In this document: one piece after another, positions 5,842-8,244 of the stretch | How positions within the stretch are numbered: the first letter of the stretch is position 1 | How the letters are laid out: each line of letters opens with the position of its first letter | Source: Candidatus Krumholzibacteriota bacterium | GTDB taxonomy: Bacteria; Krumholzibacteriota; Krumholzibacteriia; Krumholzibacteriales; Krumholzibacteriaceae | Direction: 5' to 3' | Length of the DNA: 8,244 nucleotides | Assembly: GCA_030672805.1 (NCBI GenBank) | Contig: DAOVFR010000100.1 | Coordinates: 1 to 8,244, forward strand | Position numbers and translations under genes: made by a program | Notes under the pieces: generated by a model | Told to the model about the DNA's origin: nothing | Database searches by the model: none | The model's input: the letters and a program-made list of their open reading frames with translations, nothing else

Positions 5842-8244
5842 ATGGACGACTTCTTTCCCTTTGAGGATATTGAGGGCAAATGGCAGAAACGGTGGGAGGA
5901 ACTCTTCCGCTGTGATATCACACGGACCGGGAACAAGTACTACTGTCTCATGATGTTCCCGTACCCGTCCGGTGATCTGCACGTGGGCCACGGACGCAAC
6001 TACATCATCGGTGATGCCCTCGCGAGGATCAAGATGATGGACGGCGAGAACGTGCTCGCTCCCATGGGATGGGACTCGTTCGGGCTTCCAGCCGAGAACG
6101 CGGCAATCCTGAAGAGGATCCATCCCGCCGAATGGACAGAGTCGAACATCGAAAACATGAAGCGGCAGTTCTACAGGTGGGGCGTGATATACGACTGGTC
6201 ACGTGAAATTGCCTCCTGCCAACCAGAATATTACAGGTGGACACAATGGCTCTTCGTCCAGCTATTCAAGGCCGGTCTTGCGTACATGGAGGAAGCGTCG
6301 GTCAACTGGTGCCCCTCCTGCAAGACGGTGCTTGCGAACGAGCAGGTTGCCGGCGGCGAGTGCGAGCGGTGTGGGGAAGAAGTGCATCTGAAGAAGCTGA
6401 AGCAGTGGTTTCTCAGGATACGGAACTATGCGGACCGCCTGATCGATGATCTCGACAAGCTCGAGAGCTGGCCGGAAAGGGTCTGTACAATGCAGCGGAA
6501 CTGGATCGGCAGGAGTGAGGGGGTAGAAGTCGGTTTCCCGCTCGTAGATGATGAAAGGGTCCTGAACTGCTTCACGACGAGGATCGATACGATATACGGG
6601 GCGACGTTCATCGTCATCTCGGTCGATCATCCTCTCGCCCCCGAGCTGCTCGGGAAAGGGGGGAGGGAAAAGGAGGGAACCGCATTCATCGAGAGGGCGA
6701 AACACATACATATCCAGGAGCGCGAGAAGTCGGAGTTCACGAAGGAGGGGTTCTACTGCGGGTGCTCGGCTGTCAATCCCGCCAGCGGAAAGGAAATCCC
6801 GATATTTCTCGCCAGCTACGTCCTGATGGAATACGGCACTGGCGTTATCATGGGGGTCCCGGCACACGATCAGCGCGATTTCGAGTTTGCCGGGGAATCG
6901 CCCGTGGAGATTCCGGTCATCCAGGTGATAAAGCGGGAAAATGAAGAGCAGGAGGAACTGGCAGAGGCATACGTCGGGGACGGTATCATGGTCAACTCCG
7001 ACCGTTTCGACGGCCTGACGAACCGTGATGGGATGGAGAGAATCACAATTCACCTGGCGGATAAGGGCCTGGCGAGACGTGTCGTGCACTATCGTCTCAA
7101 GAACTGGCTCATCTCGAGACAGCGTTACTGGGGAGCGCCGATACCGATAGTGCATTGCGAGAAATGCGGGTCCATCCCCGTCCCCGAGGATCAGCTTCCG
7201 GTGCTGCTGCCCGAGGATGTCGGCTTCATGCCCCACGGGGACGGAAAGAGCCCGCTGGCGAAGTCTGAAGAATTCGTGAAAACGGTCTGTCCCGGATGCG
7301 GCGGACCTGCCAGGCGGGACACCGATACGATGGACACCTTTGTCGATTCGTCATGGTATTTTCTCAGGTACATATCTCCGCACGATGATGGGAAACCGTT
7401 CGATTCCGTTATGGTCAACAAGTGGCTGCCCGTCGACCAGTATATCGGCGGTATCGAGCATGCGATTCTCCACCTGCTATATTCGAGGTTTATTGTCAAG
7501 TTTCTCAACGACGAGGGACACATAGACTTCGACGAGCCGTTCGAAAGGCTCTTCACGCAGGGAATGATATGCCGGGATGGGGCCAAGATGTCCAAATCGA
7601 AGGGGAATATCGTACGTCCCGATCCGCTTCTCGACAGGTATGGAGCCGATACGGTACGTTTATACACGCTTTTCATCGGACCGCCTGAGAAGGATGCAGA
7701 GTGGAACGATCGTGCCGTAGAAGGCGCATATCGCTTTGTAAACCGGGTCTGGAGGCTGTATCAGAGACACTTTGAGATGCTGGAGGATAAACGGACATGC
7801 AAAATTAAGAAATACCTGAAATCATTCGATAAAGAGAACATCGCTCTTTACATAAAGCTTCAACAGACGATCAATCGTGTCAGGAAAGATATACTCGGTG
7901 GATCGTTTCATTTCAACACGGCCATCAGTGCACTGATGGAGCTTACTAACGAAATGTACCAATATATAGAGAACAACGCCAAGTTCAAGGCGCGCGATGA
8001 AGGGTCGGTGGCGCTTTTCAGGTATTCGGTCTATAATCTGCTGATTTTACTTGCACCGATGGCGCCGCATATCTGCGAAGAGATCTGGGAACGTACAGGT
8101 CACAAAGATACGATATTCAACGAAAGGTTTCCGAAGCCGGATAACGGTTATATCATGTCGGATAAGGTAACGATAGTGATTCAGGTTAACGGTAAAATAC
8201 GATCGCGTGTTTCCATCGAGAAGGACCTGGACAGAGAGAAAATC
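5842..8244 (+). CDS. leuS: Leucyl-tRNA synthetase (3' end beyond window)
   Basis: The frame is open for 801 codons to the window edge; about 20-60 residues are missing compared with typical bacterial enzymes. LeuRS charges tRNA-Leu with leucine using ATP in the cytoplasm. Class I motifs are HVGH (47-50, the HIGH box, in YPSGDLHVGH) and KMSKS (582-586). Zinc-ribbon cysteine pairs are at 157/160 with 174/177 and at 439/442 with 483/486. The editing (CP1) domain, about 225-415, has the Thr-rich TTRIDTIYG (245-253) and GVPAHDQRDFEF, whose second Asp, Asp346, is expected to hold the amino group of misacylated residues, so proofreading looks intact. Other family signatures are LISRQRYWGAPIP and YIGGIEHAILHL. 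The end, VIQVNGKIRSRV, begins the tRNA-binding C-terminal domain. GGGG at 5834-5837 is the probable ribosome site, with a short 4-base spacing. Confidence 0.97.
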   Translation, partial: MDDFFPFEDIEGKWQKRWEELFRCDITRTGNKYYCLMMFPYPSGDLHVGHGRNYIIGDALARIKMMDGENVLAPMGWDSFGLPAENAAILKRIHPAEWTESNIENMKRQFYRWGVIYDWSREIASCQPEYYRWTQWLFVQLFKAGLAYMEEASVNWCPSCKTVLANEQVAGGECERCGEEVHLKKLKQWFLRIRNYADRLIDDLDKLESWPERVCTMQRNWIGRSEGVEVGFPLVDDERVLNCFTTRIDTIYGATFIVISVDHPLAPELLGKGGREKEGTAFIERAKHIHIQEREKSEFTKEGFYCGCSAVNPASGKEIPIFLASYVLMEYGTGVIMGVPAHDQRDFEFAGESPVEIPVIQVIKRENEEQEELAEAYVGDGIMVNSDRFDGLTNRDGMERITIHLADKGLARRVVHYRLKNWLISRQRYWGAPIPIVHCEKCGSIPVPEDQLPVLLPEDVGFMPHGDGKSPLAKSEEFVKTVCPGCGGPARRDTDTMDTFVDSSWYFLRYISPHDDGKPFDSVMVNKWLPVDQYIGGIEHAILHLLYSRFIVKFLNDEGHIDFDEPFERLFTQGMICRDGAKMSKSKGNIVRPDPLLDRYGADTVRLYTLFIGPPEKDAEWNDRAVEGAYRFVNRVWRLYQRHFEMLEDKRTCKIKKYLKSFDKENIALYIKLQQTINRVRKDILGGSFHFNTAISALMELTNEMYQYIENNAKFKARDEGSVALFRYSVYNLLILLAPMAPHICEEIWERTGHKDTIFNERFPKPDNGYIMSDKVTIVIQVNGKIRSRVSIEKDLDREKI

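Noticed and set aside
6262..7236. Antisense open frame (324 residues) under leuS
   Set aside because: leuS is continuous and fully motif-bearing here, and the antisense product resembles nothing.

Overview
The window reads as a chromosomal stretch from a Gram-negative, outer-membrane-bearing bacterium with moderately GC-rich DNA (mid-50s percent by eye). An LptE-type lipoprotein implies an LPS-type outer membrane. The sigma-54-type activator, the cysteine-bearing GAF kinase and the mixed gene order look more like a deltaproteobacterial-grade or FCB-type lineage than a gammaproteobacterium. That placement is inference; no rRNA or other decisive marker is present. All recognisable genes are on the + strand.

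Layout. (1) Bases 2-271 are the 3' end of a polyprenyl-phosphate sugar-1-phosphate transferase, probably the last gene of an exopolysaccharide or surface-glycan cluster to the left. (2) Bases 272-372 are a 101-base gap with a good sigma-70-like promoter candidate and two perfect short inverted repeats. (3) Bases 373-3817 encode an NtrB/NtrC-like two-component pair: a membrane-anchored GAF-PAS histidine kinase and a receiver-AAA+-Fis sigma-54 activator that starts at TTG inside the kinase gene. (4) Bases 3814-5761 hold lptE (overlapping the regulator stop by 4 bases), holA (3 bases further on) and a small thioredoxin. (5) From 5842 to the right edge runs leuS, open without interruption for 801 codons and cut by the window end. 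A promoter-like sequence overlapping the thioredoxin stop may give leuS its own transcription.

How the genes fit together. The kinase, regulator, lptE and holA are packed with overlaps or almost no spacing, so they are probably one transcript, with the thioredoxin 37 bases behind. The operon mixes signal transduction with outer-membrane assembly (LptE), replication (clamp-loader delta), redox housekeeping and translation (LeuRS). The lptE/holA/leuS association is known from enterobacteria, there in the order leuS-lptE-holA; here leuS comes last and a thioredoxin is inserted. The regulatory pair sits between a glycan gene and an LPS-transport gene, so control of envelope polysaccharide genes is a reasonable but unproven guess.

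No mobile element, CRISPR array, tRNA, rRNA or convincing rho-independent terminator was seen. The most unusual features are a four-cysteine insertion in the kinase GAF domain, a GSFTDA version of the sigma-54 contact loop, and the physical coupling of the two-component genes to lptE-holA. No clearly new biological system is evident.
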